Below, in pieces: positions 1 through 9,124 of a stretch of 64,000 bases of DNA. The translations under genes and the position numbers were made by a program. The stretch's first letter is position 1. Each line of letters opens with the position of its first letter. The notes under the pieces are model-generated. The model had not been told where the DNA came from. It saw only the letters and a list, made by a program, of their open reading frames with translations, and ran no database searches. The DNA is from Pseudomonas viridiflava (GTDB lineage Bacteria; Pseudomonadota; Gammaproteobacteria; Pseudomonadales; Pseudomonadaceae), in the NCBI RefSeq assembly GCF_900580675.1, contig NZ_UTBG01000243.1, forward strand, positions 23,216-87,215. The letters run 5' to 3'.

Positions 1-831
1 CTTGACCCAAAATGCCAGCCAGTAACGGCCATTGTTCAGGCCCTGATCCTTGAGGTAGTGGATATAGCCCCACAACCCGGAGATCGGCAGGCTTTCAGGG
101 ATCATCACGACCGTATTGAGCAATTGCGGCTTGAGGGCGATATCCCACTCTTCGCTCGGCGCATTGATCACTTCGGTGCTGGCATTGGAGCCCTGGCCAA
201 TATTGCGGAAGTGGGTGGTGGTGATTTCGCTCAATTGCCACTTTTCGTCGCTGTACTGCGCACGTTTGGCGAAGCTGGACGACAGCAAGTGACGCTCCTT
301 GTCGAACGTATAACGCGTGACACCAATCAACAGCCCGCCCGGTTGCACGGCGTTGATGTGGATGAACTCGTCCCCCTGGCGGTGCCACAGGCCATGCTTG
401 GAGCTTTGCGCATCACCCGAACCCTGCGCCAGGGCGCGATTGGCCTGGGCAGTGGTTTCAGCGGGTGGCGCGACGTATTCGCCGATCAGCACGCTGCACA
501 GCATCAGCAGCAACATGGGCTTCATCACCGCCCAGACGATACGGCCGATGGACACCCCGGCAGCACGCATGATGGTCAGTTCACTGTTACTGGCCAGGCT
601 GCCCAGGCCGATCAGGCAGCCGATCAGCGCGGCCATCGGCATCATGTCGTAGAGACGACGTGGCGCGGTGAGGGCTACGTAACTCAGGACGTCCCACACG
701 GTGTAGGTGTCGCTGATGTTACCGACTTCATCGATGAAGGCGAACAACGAGGCCAGGCCCAGGATGATGCCCAATACCGCCAGGATGGCGATCAGTACGC
801 TGCTACCAATGTAGCGATCGAGCTTAGCCAC
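1..831 (-). CDS. lptG: LPS export ABC transporter permease LptG (partial)
   Basis: Inner-membrane permease half of LptB2FG, which extracts lipopolysaccharide from the inner membrane and feeds it to the LptC-A-D bridge. Translation from a GTG at 831 begins VAKLDRYIGSS and shows a first membrane segment at about residues 10-32, a second pair of hydrophobic stretches at about 55-75 and 95-115, and then the start of the periplasmic beta-jellyroll region. The GTG lies inside the last codons of lptF (8-nt overlap), so the two are translationally coupled. The gene runs off the left edge: 277 codons are visible of roughly 350 expected. The assignment is firm from its position after lptF and its sequence. 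Confidence 0.95.
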   Translation of the reverse strand, partial: MAKLDRYIGSSVLIAILAVLGIILGLASLFAFIDEVGNISDTYTVWDVLSYVALTAPRRLYDMMPMAALIGCLIGLGSLASNSELTIMRAAGVSIGRIVWAVMKPMLLLMLCSVLIGEYVAPPAETTAQANRALAQGSGDAQSSKHGLWHRQGDEFIHINAVQPGGLLIGVTRYTFDKERHLLSSSFAKRAQYSDEKWQLSEITTTHFRNIGQGSNASTEVINAPSEEWDIALKPQLLNTVVMIPESLPISGLWGYIHYLKDQGLNNGRYWLAFWVK

Positions 832-1942
832 GAGCCAACTCCTTCTGGCCACGACGGCTCATCATTTTCAAGCGTATGGGTTCCCAATAAAGCAGCCCGA
901 GGCCGATCACCAGGAAGATCCCGTGTACCCACCACAGGCCCAGGGTCGGCGACAGCTTGCCCTTCTCCAGGGAGCCACGGGCGGAGATCAGGATGGTCAG
1001 GTAAGCCATGTACAGCAGGATCGCCGGCAACAGCTTGAGGAAACGGCCCTGGCGCGGGTTGACGCGCGACAGCGGCACAGCCATCAAGGTCACGATAAAC
1101 ACCAGCAGCGGCAGGGAAATACGCCATTGCAACTCGGCGATGGAGCGCAGTTCCTTGCTGCCGAACAGCTCGCTGGTCGGGATAGCGTCGCGGTCAGTGA
1201 CTTCGTCGCTGATGTCCGGGCGAGCCAGCATCACGCCGTAGGTGTCGTATTTGATCGCACGATAATCGGCCATGCCCGGGCTGCCATCGTAGCGGTAGCC
1301 ATTTTCCAGGATCAGGTAGCGGCTGCCGTCAGGACGCACTTCCTGGCGCCCTGAATCGGCCACCAGCACGGAAATGCCACGGTCTTTCTTGTCCTGGCCC
1401 AGGCGCTTCTCGGAAATGAACACGCCGCCGAGGTTGGCGCGGTCGTCGGTCAGGGTTTCGGTGTAGGTCACCCGTGAACCGTCATTGAGCGCCTGGAAAC
1501 GGCCCGGCTCGAGGGTGTCGAACTCGGTCATCGCGTCCTGCTTGTTCAGCACCAGCTGGAACTGCATGGCACCCTGCGGGGCCAGGCTCAGGCTCAGCCA
1601 GGCCACGATCAGCGCAATGCCGGCAGCCGGAATCATGGTCATGCCGAGCAGGCGCTGCTGGCTCATGCCGGTGGCCGAAAGCACGGTCATTTCGCTTTCA
1701 AGGTACAGGCGGCCGTAGGCCAGCAGAATCCCGAGAAACAGGCCCAGCGGCAGGATCAGCTGCAAGAACCCCGGCAGGCGAAAGCCCATGATCAGGAACA
1801 GTGAGCCTGGGTCCAGGGCGCCCGAGGCAGCCTGGGCCAGGTATTTGACGAAACGACCACTCATGATGATGACCAGCAATACCGCACTCACGGCACTCAG
1901 GGTCAACAGGACTTCGCGGGACAGATAACGGAAGACGATCAA
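824..1942 (-). CDS. lptF: LPS export ABC transporter permease LptF
   Basis: Partner permease of LptG in the LPS export complex. It has the family layout: three N-terminal membrane segments (about residues 12-35, 50-75, 95-120), a periplasmic domain in the middle and three C-terminal membrane segments (about 265-350). I prefer the TTG at 1942, giving an N-terminus MIVFRYLSREV typical of pseudomonad LptF, because GGAG lies 7 nt upstream. A GTG at 1951 would add three residues but has its GGA directly against the start codon. It is 372 aa, the normal size. It diverges from pepA, the common arrangement in pseudomonads. Confidence 0.95.
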   Translation of the reverse strand: MIVFRYLSREVLLTLSAVSAVLLVIIMSGRFVKYLAQAASGALDPGSLFLIMGFRLPGFLQLILPLGLFLGILLAYGRLYLESEMTVLSATGMSQQRLLGMTMIPAAGIALIVAWLSLSLAPQGAMQFQLVLNKQDAMTEFDTLEPGRFQALNDGSRVTYTETLTDDRANLGGVFISEKRLGQDKKDRGISVLVADSGRQEVRPDGSRYLILENGYRYDGSPGMADYRAIKYDTYGVMLARPDISDEVTDRDAIPTSELFGSKELRSIAELQWRISLPLLVFIVTLMAVPLSRVNPRQGRFLKLLPAILLYMAYLTILISARGSLEKGKLSPTLGLWWVHGIFLVIGLGLLYWEPIRLKMMSRRGQKELARG

Positions 1943-2224
1943 ACCAGACACTCCAGGGTTGTCAGGCTAAGGCGGCCAAACAAGCAGCATACCGAGTCAG
2001 CCCGTTTAAAGGGGCCGGCTAAAAAGATGGCGCATTATCCTGTGATTGACCGCGCCTGTCACTGCGCAACCTCTCGCTCATGTACAAAGCATGCGCCAAG
2101 GGTTGTCAGGCTCCGTCGGCGAGGTTCAAACTGCGGCCTTTGTCGCTGGCGGCTTACACGGTTGCCAAGCATTAAAGCCTGGGTACAAACGCCAGGCTCT
2201 CAGACCTTTATAAGGGACCCGAAA

Positions 2225-3715
2225 ATGGAATTGGTTGTAAAAAGCGTTAGCCCCGAAACGTTGAAAACCGCCACCCTCGTGGTCGCCATCGGCGAAGGCC
2301 GCAAGCTCGGCGTCGCCGCCAAGCAACTCGATGAACTCAGCGGCGGCGCCATCAGCGCCGTGCTCAAGCGCGGCGACCTGGCCGGCAAAGTCGGCCAGAG
2401 CCTGCTGCTGCAAAGCCTGCCCAACCTCAAGGCCGACCGCGTATTGCTGGTCGGCGTGGGCAAGGACGCCGAACTCGGCGACCGCCCGTTCCGCAAAATC
2501 ATTGCCGGCATCCTCAGCACCCTCAAGGGCCTGGGCGGCAGCGATGCAGCATTGGCCCTCGACGAAATCGTGGTCAAAGGCCGCGACAGCTACGGCAAGA
2601 CCCGCCTGCTGGCCGAAACCTTTGTAGATGGCGGTTACATTTTCGACCAGTTCAAGAGCACCAAGGCCGAACCACGCGCCATCAAGAAAATCACCCTGCT
2701 GACCATCAAGGCGGCCCAGGCCGAAGTCGAGCGCGCCGTGACCCACGCCAAGGCCATCGCCAACGGCATGTCGTTCACCCGTGACCTGGGCAACTTGCCG
2801 CCGAACATCTGCCACCCAACCTACCTCGGTGAGCAAGCCAAGGCGCTGGGCAAAGAGTTCAAGGGCCTCAAGGTTGAAGTGCTGGACGAGAAAAAGATCA
2901 AGGAACTGGGCATGGGCTCGTTCTATGCCGTGGGCCAGGGCAGCGACCAGCCGCCACGCTTGATCGTGATGCAATACAACGGCGGCAAGAAGTCCGAGAA
3001 GCCTTACGCCCTGGTCGGCAAAGGCATCACCTTCGACACCGGCGGCATCAGCCTCAAGCCGGGCCTGGGCATGGACGAGATGAAGTACGACATGGGCGGC
3101 GCCGCCAGCGTGTTCGGCACCCTGCGTGCCGTGCTGGAACTCAAGCTGCCGATCAACCTGGTGTGCATCCTGGCCTGCGCCGAGAACATGCCGAGCGGCG
3201 GTGCGACCCGTCCGGGCGACATCGTCACCACCCTGAGCGGCCAGACCGTTGAAATCCTCAACACCGACGCCGAAGGCCGCCTGGTGCTGTGCGATGCCCT
3301 GACCTACGCCGAGCGTTTCAAGCCGCAAGCCGTCATCGACATCGCCACCCTGACCGGCGCCTGCATCGTCGCCCTGGGTTCCCACACCTCGGGCCTGCTG
3401 GGTAACAGCGACGAGCTGATCGAGCAACTGCTCAGCGCCGGCAAGGCTGCCGACGACCGCGCCTGGCAATTGCCGCTGTTCGATGAATACCAGGAACAGC
3501 TGGACAGCCCGTTCGCCGACATCGCCAACATCGGCGGGCCGAAAGCCGGCACCATCACGGCTGCCTGCTTCCTGTCGCGCTTCGCCAAGAACTTCAACTG
3601 GGCGCACCTGGACATCGCCGGCACGGCCTGGACCAGCGGCGGCAAGGACAAGGGCGCCACCGGCCGCCCTGTCCCCCTGCTGACCCAGTACCTGCTGGAT
3701 CGCGCCAAAGCCTGA
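2225..3715 (+). CDS. pepA: Leucyl aminopeptidase (M17) PepA
   Basis: Cytosolic hexameric two-metal aminopeptidase that removes N-terminal residues from peptides. It has an N-terminal macro-like domain (about 1-170) and a C-terminal catalytic domain (about 190-496). The M17 signature NTDAEGRLVL carries two of the metal ligands and the catalytic Arg. The open frame extends upstream to 2027, but the ATG at 2225 has AAGGGA at the right distance and gives the 496-aa length usual for Pseudomonas. In E. coli PepA also binds DNA (Xer recombination, carAB control), and the P. aeruginosa homologue PhpA influences algD; whether this one does so is not visible here. Confidence 0.97.
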   Translation: MELVVKSVSPETLKTATLVVAIGEGRKLGVAAKQLDELSGGAISAVLKRGDLAGKVGQSLLLQSLPNLKADRVLLVGVGKDAELGDRPFRKIIAGILSTLKGLGGSDAALALDEIVVKGRDSYGKTRLLAETFVDGGYIFDQFKSTKAEPRAIKKITLLTIKAAQAEVERAVTHAKAIANGMSFTRDLGNLPPNICHPTYLGEQAKALGKEFKGLKVEVLDEKKIKELGMGSFYAVGQGSDQPPRLIVMQYNGGKKSEKPYALVGKGITFDTGGISLKPGLGMDEMKYDMGGAASVFGTLRAVLELKLPINLVCILACAENMPSGGATRPGDIVTTLSGQTVEILNTDAEGRLVLCDALTYAERFKPQAVIDIATLTGACIVALGSHTSGLLGNSDELIEQLLSAGKAADDRAWQLPLFDEYQEQLDSPFADIANIGGPKAGTITAACFLSRFAKNFNWAHLDIAGTAWTSGGKDKGATGRPVPLLTQYLLDRAKA

Positions 3716-3725
3716 AACTGAAGAC

Positions 3726-3756
3726 GCCGGGGCGGCGATCAACCCGCCGCCCCGGC
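3726..3756 (+). other. Perfect 12-bp GC hairpin between pepA and holC
   Basis: Arms at 3726-3737 and 3745-3756 are perfect complements around a 7-nt loop. No U-tract follows, and the holC ribosome site AGGA begins 4 nt after the stem, so it looks like an RNA processing or stability element, or partial attenuation, rather than an intrinsic terminator. Confidence 0.6.
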
Positions 3757-3769
3757 CTCAGGAACCGCA

Positions 3770-4198
3770 ATGACCCAAGTAGACTTCTATATATTGCCCA
3801 GCGCCGATCCCTCTGCGCGCCTGGACTTTGCCTGCAAGCTCACCGAAAAAGCCTGGCGCATGGGCCATCGCATCTACCTGCATTGCAGCGATGCCGCCCA
3901 GCGTGACGACCTTGATGCACGCCTGTGGCGCTTCAAGGGCGAAAGCTTTGTGCCCCACGGCCCCGCAGAATCCGAACCCGAAGGCCTGGTGGTATTGGGC
4001 TTGGGCGACAGCTGCGGCGATCACACCGACCTGCTGGTCAACCTGGACCTGAAAGTGCCGCCGTTCGCCAAGGCATTCGCCCGTGTGGCGGAAGTGGTGG
4101 TGGAAGACCCGGCTATTCGTCAGGCGGCGCGGGAGAGTTTCCGCTTCTACCGCGAACAGGGCTATCCTTTGCAGGATCACCGGCTACAACGACTTTGA
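3770..4198 (+). CDS. holC: DNA polymerase III chi subunit HolC
   Basis: Chi subunit of the clamp loader. It binds the psi subunit and the C-terminus of SSB, tying the replicase to SSB-coated lagging strand. The 142-aa protein starts MTQVDFYIL and has the family blocks KAWRMGHRIYLHC, LWRFKGESFVPHG and VNLDLKVPPF. The start is fixed by AGGA 6 nt upstream of the ATG. It lies 54 bp after pepA and is followed 4 bp later by a small conserved gene and then valS, a gene order shared across pseudomonads. Confidence 0.96.
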   Translation: MTQVDFYILPSADPSARLDFACKLTEKAWRMGHRIYLHCSDAAQRDDLDARLWRFKGESFVPHGPAESEPEGLVVLGLGDSCGDHTDLLVNLDLKVPPFAKAFARVAEVVVEDPAIRQAARESFRFYREQGYPLQDHRLQRL

Positions 4199-4202
4199 GT
4201 AC

Positions 4203-4592
4203 ATGATGGACACTCCCAACCCTCTAAAAAAAGACGACCACCTGCTGGACGACCTCGAGTCGATCCGTCAGTTGCTGGGTGACGATGACTTGCAACCGCC
4301 GCTGCTGACCGACTCGGTCGAGAGCGAGGTACAGATTCCGATGTTGTTCGATATGGTCGGTAGCAAGTCGGCCGCACCGGCGCCGGTTGCTGCAGCGCCT
4401 GTGAAAAAAGCAGAGCCCGCCGCCGAGAAATCCCCCGACGCCCTGCTGTTGCACCTGGATAACGAATTGCGTGCCGCTGCGCAGTTGATCATGCAGGACG
4501 TGATCGACGATTTTGCCCCGCATATCGAAACCGAGATCAAGCGCCGGCTGGATGCGCGGATGGAGCGGTTGCTCAGCCAATACCAGTCCTGA
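4203..4592 (+). CDS. Conserved pseudomonad protein of unknown function between holC and valS
   Basis: A 129-aa acidic protein with no domain I can name. The N-terminal third is rich in Asp, Glu and Leu (DDHLLDDLESIRQLLGDDD). An Ala/Pro linker lies at about 60-80, and the C-terminal half is predicted helical and amphipathic, ending in basic repeats (IKRRLDARMERLLSQ). The open frame reaches back into holC, but the ATG at 4203, just after the holC stop, is the sensible start, with a second in-frame ATG directly following. Its fixed place after holC suggests a replisome or clamp-loader accessory role; that is inference only. Confidence 0.8.
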   Translation: MMDTPNPLKKDDHLLDDLESIRQLLGDDDLQPPLLTDSVESEVQIPMLFDMVGSKSAAPAPVAAAPVKKAEPAAEKSPDALLLHLDNELRAAAQLIMQDVIDDFAPHIETEIKRRLDARMERLLSQYQS

Positions 4593-4609
4593 AGCCAACA
4601 CCTATCTCC

Positions 4610-4699
4610 TGTGGGAGCTGGCTTGCTCGCGAAAGCGGTGGTTCAGTCAATCCATCCGGTGGCTGTCACACCGCATTCGCGAGCAAGCCCGCTCCCACA
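4610..4699. repeat. REP doublet (REPIN-like), GTGGGAGCTGGCTTGC class
   Basis: Two REP-type palindromes in opposite orientation. The left end is TGTGGGAGCTGGCTTGC and the right end is its near inverse, GCAAGCCCGCTCCCACA, separated by about 55 bp. It lies in the gap before valS. Such pairs are mobilised by RAYT transposases encoded elsewhere; no RAYT gene is in this window. Confidence 0.85.
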
Positions 4700-4806
4700 T
4701 TTGTCCAGCGTACGTCTCAAGCCCTGTCTTCGTCTCGCCCTGCGCCTTATCCCCCGTTATACTTGCCGGCTTTCCTGAATAAATGCCAACTAGGGTCCCG
4801 CCGCGC

Positions 4807-7653
4807 ATGGATAAGACCTACCAGCCGCACGCTATTGAAACTTCCTGGTACGAAACCTGGGAGTCCGAGAACTATTTCGCTCCGCAAGGTGCGGGCGAGT
4901 CCTACACCATCATGATTCCGCCACCGAACGTCACTGGCAGCCTGCACATGGGCCATGGCTTCAACAATGCGATCATGGATGCGTTGATCCGTTTCCGCCG
5001 CATGCAGGGCCGCAACACCCTGTGGCAACCAGGCACCGACCACGCCGGTATCGCCACCCAGATGCTGGTGGAACGCCAACTCGAAGCCACCGGCCAGAAT
5101 CGTCACGACCTGGGTCGCGAGAAATTCCTCGAGAAGATCTGGGAATGGAAAGACCAGTCCGGCGGCAACATCAGCCGTCAGATCCGTCGCCTGGGTTCGT
5201 CCGTCGACTGGAGCCGCGAGCGCTTCACCATGGACGATGGCCTGTCGGAAGCCGTGAAGGAAGCCTTCGTGCGCCTGCATGAAGACGGCCTGATCTACCG
5301 CGGCAAGCGCCTGGTCAACTGGGACACCAAGTTGCACACGGCGATTTCCGACCTCGAAGTGGAAAACCACGACGAAAAAGGTTTCCTGTGGAACCTCAAG
5401 TACCCGCTGGCCGACGGCGCCAAGACCGTCGAAGGCAACGACTACCTGATCGTCGCCACCACCCGTCCGGAAACCATGCTCGGCGACGCCGCTGTTGCGG
5501 TTAACCCGAACGACGAGCGCTACCAGGCACTGATCGGCAAGTTTGTCGACCTGCCGCTGGTAGGCCGCCGCATCCCGATCATCGCGGATGACTATTGCGA
5601 CCCTGAATTCGGCACCGGTTGCGTGAAAATCACCCCGGCCCACGATTTCAACGACTACGAAGTCGGCAAGCGCCACAACCTGCCGCTGCTGAACATCTTC
5701 GACAAAAATGCCGCCGTATTGCCGGCCTGCCAGGTGTTCAACCTGGACGGCACGCTGAACGAGAGCATCGACGGCAAGATCCCGGCTGAATACGCTGGCC
5801 TCGACCGCTTTGAAGCACGCAAGCAAATCGTTGCAGCCTTCGACGCCGCCGGCCTGCTGGTCAGCGTTGACGACCACGGCCTGAAAGTGCCGAAGGGCGA
5901 CCGCTCCGGCACCGTGATCGAGCCGTGGCTGACCGACCAATGGTACGTGTCCACCAAGCCGCTGGCTGAGCCGGCGATTGCTGCCGTGGAAGACGGCCGT
6001 ATCCAGTTCGTGCCCAAGCAGTACGAAAACATGTACTTCTCGTGGATGCGCGACATCCAGGATTGGTGCATCAGCCGTCAACTGTGGTGGGGCCATCGCA
6101 TTCCGGCCTGGTACGACGAGTCGGGCAAGGTCTATGTAGGTCGTGATGAAGCCGAAGTGCGTGCCAAGCACAACCTCGGCCCGGACGTGGCGCTGCAACA
6201 GGACAATGACGTACTGGACACCTGGTTCAGCTCGGGCCTGTGGACGTTCTCGACCCTCGGCTGGCCGCAGCAGACCGAATTCCTGAAGAAATTCCACTCC
6301 ACCGACGTGCTGGTCACCGGTTTCGACATCATTTTCTTCTGGGTTGCCCGGATGATCATGCTCACCATGCATTTGGTGAAGAACGAAGACGGCACGCCAC
6401 AGGTACCGTTCAAGACCGTGTACGTGCACGGCCTGGTGCGTGATGGCCAGGGCCAGAAGATGTCCAAGTCCAAGGGCAACGTCCTCGACCCGCTGGACAT
6501 CATCGACGGCATCGACCTGGAAACCCTGGTGCAGAAACGCACCTCGGGCCTGATGCAGCCGAAACTGGCGAAGAAGATCGAGAAGCAGACCCGCGACGAG
6601 TTCGCCGACGGCATCGCCAGCTACGGCACCGACGCCCTGCGCTTCACCTTCTGCTCGCTGGCGTCCACCGGCCGCGACATCAAGTTCGACATGGGCCGCG
6701 TCGAAGGCTATCGCAACTTCTGCAACAAGATCTGGAACGCGGCGCGCTACGTGCTGGATAAAGGCGAAGACTGCGGCCAGAACGGCGAAGCCTATGAGCT
6801 GAGCCTGGCTGACCGCTGGATCATCTCGCAGCTGCAGCGCACCGAAGCCGAAGTGACCCGCCAGCTCGACCAGTTCCGTTTCGACCTGGCCGCCCAGGCC
6901 TTGTACGAGTTCATCTGGAACCAGTATTGCGACTGGTACCTGGAACTGTCCAAGCCGGTACTCTGGGACGAAAACGCGCCGGTCGAGCGCCAGCGCGGCA
7001 CCCGCCGCACCCTGGTGCGCGTGCTCGAAGTGGCGCTGCGCCTGGCGCATCCGTTCATGCCGTTCATCACCGAAGAAATCTGGCAGCGCCTGGCGCCGCT
7101 GGCCGGTATCGAAGGCAAGACCATCATGCTGCAGCCTTGGCCGGTGGCCAACGAAGCGCGCATCGATGAGGCGGCCGAAAGCGATATCGAATGGCTCAAG
7201 ACCCTGATGCTCGGCACGCGCAACATCCGCGCCGAGATGAACATCGGCCCGGGCAAGCCATTGGCGGTGTTTGTGAAGAACGCCAGCGCTGAAGATCAGC
7301 GTCGTCTCACCGAGAACGATGCGCTGCTCAAGAAGCTGGCGAAGCTGGAGTCGATCACTGTATTGGCCGCCGGCGCCGAAGCACCGCTGTCCGCCACCGC
7401 ACTGGTCGGCGACATGGAAGTACTGGTGCCGATGGCCGGCCTGATCGACAAGGGCGCCGAACTGGCCCGCCTCGACAAGGAAATCCTGCGCCTGCAAGGC
7501 GAAGTGCAGCGAGTGGGCGGCAAGCTGTCCAACGCGGCATTCGTCGACAAGGCCCCGGCCGAAGTGATCGAGAAAGAACGCGCCAAACTGGCCGAGGCTG
7601 AACAGGCCCTGGGCAAGCTGGCGGAGCAACATGCGCGGATTTCCAGCCTGTAA
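4807..7653 (+). CDS. valS: Valyl-tRNA synthetase
   Basis: Class I aminoacyl-tRNA synthetase charging tRNA-Val, with an editing (CP1) domain that removes mischarged threonine. The ATP-site motifs are present: HMGH at about residue 48 (context PPPNVTGSLHMGH) and KMSKS at about 555. The anticodon-binding helical domain follows, with a C-terminal coiled-coil (residues about 880-948) typical of ValRS. The frame is open back to 4783, but the ATG at 4807 (MDKTYQPH) gives the usual 948 aa. A strong intrinsic terminator follows the gene. Confidence 0.98.
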   Translation: MDKTYQPHAIETSWYETWESENYFAPQGAGESYTIMIPPPNVTGSLHMGHGFNNAIMDALIRFRRMQGRNTLWQPGTDHAGIATQMLVERQLEATGQNRHDLGREKFLEKIWEWKDQSGGNISRQIRRLGSSVDWSRERFTMDDGLSEAVKEAFVRLHEDGLIYRGKRLVNWDTKLHTAISDLEVENHDEKGFLWNLKYPLADGAKTVEGNDYLIVATTRPETMLGDAAVAVNPNDERYQALIGKFVDLPLVGRRIPIIADDYCDPEFGTGCVKITPAHDFNDYEVGKRHNLPLLNIFDKNAAVLPACQVFNLDGTLNESIDGKIPAEYAGLDRFEARKQIVAAFDAAGLLVSVDDHGLKVPKGDRSGTVIEPWLTDQWYVSTKPLAEPAIAAVEDGRIQFVPKQYENMYFSWMRDIQDWCISRQLWWGHRIPAWYDESGKVYVGRDEAEVRAKHNLGPDVALQQDNDVLDTWFSSGLWTFSTLGWPQQTEFLKKFHSTDVLVTGFDIIFFWVARMIMLTMHLVKNEDGTPQVPFKTVYVHGLVRDGQGQKMSKSKGNVLDPLDIIDGIDLETLVQKRTSGLMQPKLAKKIEKQTRDEFADGIASYGTDALRFTFCSLASTGRDIKFDMGRVEGYRNFCNKIWNAARYVLDKGEDCGQNGEAYELSLADRWIISQLQRTEAEVTRQLDQFRFDLAAQALYEFIWNQYCDWYLELSKPVLWDENAPVERQRGTRRTLVRVLEVALRLAHPFMPFITEEIWQRLAPLAGIEGKTIMLQPWPVANEARIDEAAESDIEWLKTLMLGTRNIRAEMNIGPGKPLAVFVKNASAEDQRRLTENDALLKKLAKLESITVLAAGAEAPLSATALVGDMEVLVPMAGLIDKGAELARLDKEILRLQGEVQRVGGKLSNAAFVDKAPAEVIEKERAKLAEAEQALGKLAEQHARISSL

Positions 7654-7668
7654 GGTGCGAATCGCGTG

Positions 7669-7697
7669 AAAAGAGGCCTTCGGGCCTCTTTTTTTTT
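7669..7697 (+). terminator. Rho-independent terminator of valS
   Basis: AAAAGAGGCC-TTCG-GGCCTCTTTT with a UUCG-type loop and a run of nine Ts, 15 nt after the valS stop. Confidence 0.95.
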
Positions 7698-7739
7698 GCC
7701 CTGGAAAATACTGACATTTCTCTTTGCAAACTCGATCAA

Positions 7740-7826
7740 TGTGGGAGCTGGCTTGCCTTCGATGCAGACGACTCGGTGTATCTGTCAGACGCAGGTGAGG
7801 CCATCGCAGGCAAGCCAGCTCCCACA
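7740..7826. repeat. REP doublet, GTGGGAGCTGGCTTGC class
   Basis: Left end TGTGGGAGCTGGCTTGCC and right end GGCAAGCCAGCTCCCACA are exact inverses over 18 bp. The copy sits between the valS terminator and rlmF. Confidence 0.9.
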
Positions 7827-7891
7827 TTTGCCCGAGTTGCACTCAAGATGTGTGACAATGCCCACCACTTTGAGCCAACACCAGAATCATC

Positions 7892-8911
7892 ATGACCGCC
7901 CCCAGCACACCGAAACCTCCGCGCAAGAAGCCTAAAACCGCAGCCCCGGCCAAGCCCGTGGCGCCGCGCAAAGAGGCTACCCTGCACCCGCGCAACCGCC
8001 ACACAGGCCGTTACGACTTCCCGGCGCTGATCAAGACCACGCCGGAACTGGCGCAATTCGTGATCATCAACCCGTACGGCAAGGAAAGCATCGACTTCGC
8101 CAGCCCGGATGCGGTGCGGGTGTTCAACCGGGCGCTGCTCAAATCCTTCTATGGCATCCAGCATTGGGATATCCCGGCGGATTACCTGTGCCCACCAGTG
8201 CCGGGGCGTGCGGACTACGTGCACTTCCTCGCCGACCTGCTGGCCAGCGTCAACGAAGGCAAGATCCCGCGCGGTTCAATCGTCAAAGTGCTGGACATCG
8301 GCATGGGCGCCAACTGCGTCTACCCGCTGATTGGCTATATGGAATACCGCTGGAATTTCCTCGGCTCGGAGGTTGATCCGATCGCCGTGTCCGCCGCCAA
8401 GGCCATCGTGCAGTCCAATGACTTGAGCAAAGTCATCCAGTTGCGCCAGCAAACCAATCCCAAGCAGATCCTGCTGGGCTTGCTGGAGCCGGGCGAACGC
8501 TTCGACCTGACCATGTGCAACCCGCCATTCCATGCGTCCATGGACGAAGCCACCAAGGGCAGCGAGCGTAAATGGCGCGCCCTCGGCAAGGCCGACCCCA
8601 AGCGCAAGCTGCCGGTGCTGAACTTCGGCGGCCAGTCGGCCGAGCTGTGGTGTGAAGGCGGTGAAGCGCGCTTCGTCACGCAACTTATCGCCGAGAGCGC
8701 GCATTTTGCCCACAAGGTGCTGTGGTTCAGTTGCCTGGTGTCAAAAGCGTCGAACCTGCCCGCGATCCAGACAGCCCTGAAAAAAGCCGGCGTGCTGGAA
8801 AGCCAGGTAGTGGAGATGTCCCAGGGCCAGAAGCAAAGCCGTTTCGTGGCCTGGACCTTCCAGACCAAGAACGAGCAACAGATCTGGCGCCAGCGCTGGG
8901 TTCGTGACTGA
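7892..8911 (+). CDS. rlmF: 23S rRNA (adenine(1618)-N6)-methyltransferase RlmF
   Basis: SAM-dependent N6-methylation of A1618 in 23S rRNA. The 339-aa protein has a basic, Pro/Ala-rich N-terminal tail (1-30), the SAM-binding motif LDIGMGANCVYPL and the N6-adenine methylase motif NPPF (about residue 210), which is exactly the RlmF/YbiN pattern. It stands alone, bounded by REP elements on both sides. Confidence 0.95.
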   Translation: MTAPSTPKPPRKKPKTAAPAKPVAPRKEATLHPRNRHTGRYDFPALIKTTPELAQFVIINPYGKESIDFASPDAVRVFNRALLKSFYGIQHWDIPADYLCPPVPGRADYVHFLADLLASVNEGKIPRGSIVKVLDIGMGANCVYPLIGYMEYRWNFLGSEVDPIAVSAAKAIVQSNDLSKVIQLRQQTNPKQILLGLLEPGERFDLTMCNPPFHASMDEATKGSERKWRALGKADPKRKLPVLNFGGQSAELWCEGGEARFVTQLIAESAHFAHKVLWFSCLVSKASNLPAIQTALKKAGVLESQVVEMSQGQKQSRFVAWTFQTKNEQQIWRQRWVRD

Positions 8912-8947
8912 CCCTATGCCTGATTGAGGACTGAAGGGTTTACTCCC

Positions 8948-9042
8948 TGTGGCGAGGGAGCTTGCTCCCGCTGGGCTGCGCAGCGGCCCTAAAAAGCCGA
9001 CTCCAGCTTCGCTGTCGAACGGGAGCAAGCTCCCTCGCCACA
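8948..9042. repeat. REP doublet, GTGGCGAGGGAGCTTGCTC class
   Basis: Left end TGTGGCGAGGGAGCTTGCTC is inverted at the right end (GAGCAAGCTCCCTCGCCACA). It is a different sequence class from the two copies around valS and rlmF. Confidence 0.9.
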
Positions 9043-9075
9043 CTAACCCCGCTAACACAGTAAATCGCAGGCAAC

Positions 9076-9117
9076 AAAAAACCGTGCCCGGATCGCTCCG
9101 GAGCACGGTTTTTTTTG
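9076..9117. terminator. Bidirectional terminator between rlmF and hupN
   Basis: Stem AACCGTGC / GCACGGTT with an A-run before it and an eight-T run after it. It can therefore stop transcripts from both sides, the main use being hupN on the minus strand. Confidence 0.9.
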
Positions 9118-9124
9118 CTGCGTC

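Noticed and set aside
2126..3742. 538-codon open frame opposite pepA
   Set aside because: Low-complexity Gly/Ala/Gln/His shadow of pepA third-position GC; no domain or ribosome site.
4747..7842. 1031-codon open frame opposite valS
   Set aside because: Antisense shadow in a GC-rich gene; the protein is Gln/His/Val-rich without any domain, and the opposite strand encodes a textbook ValRS.
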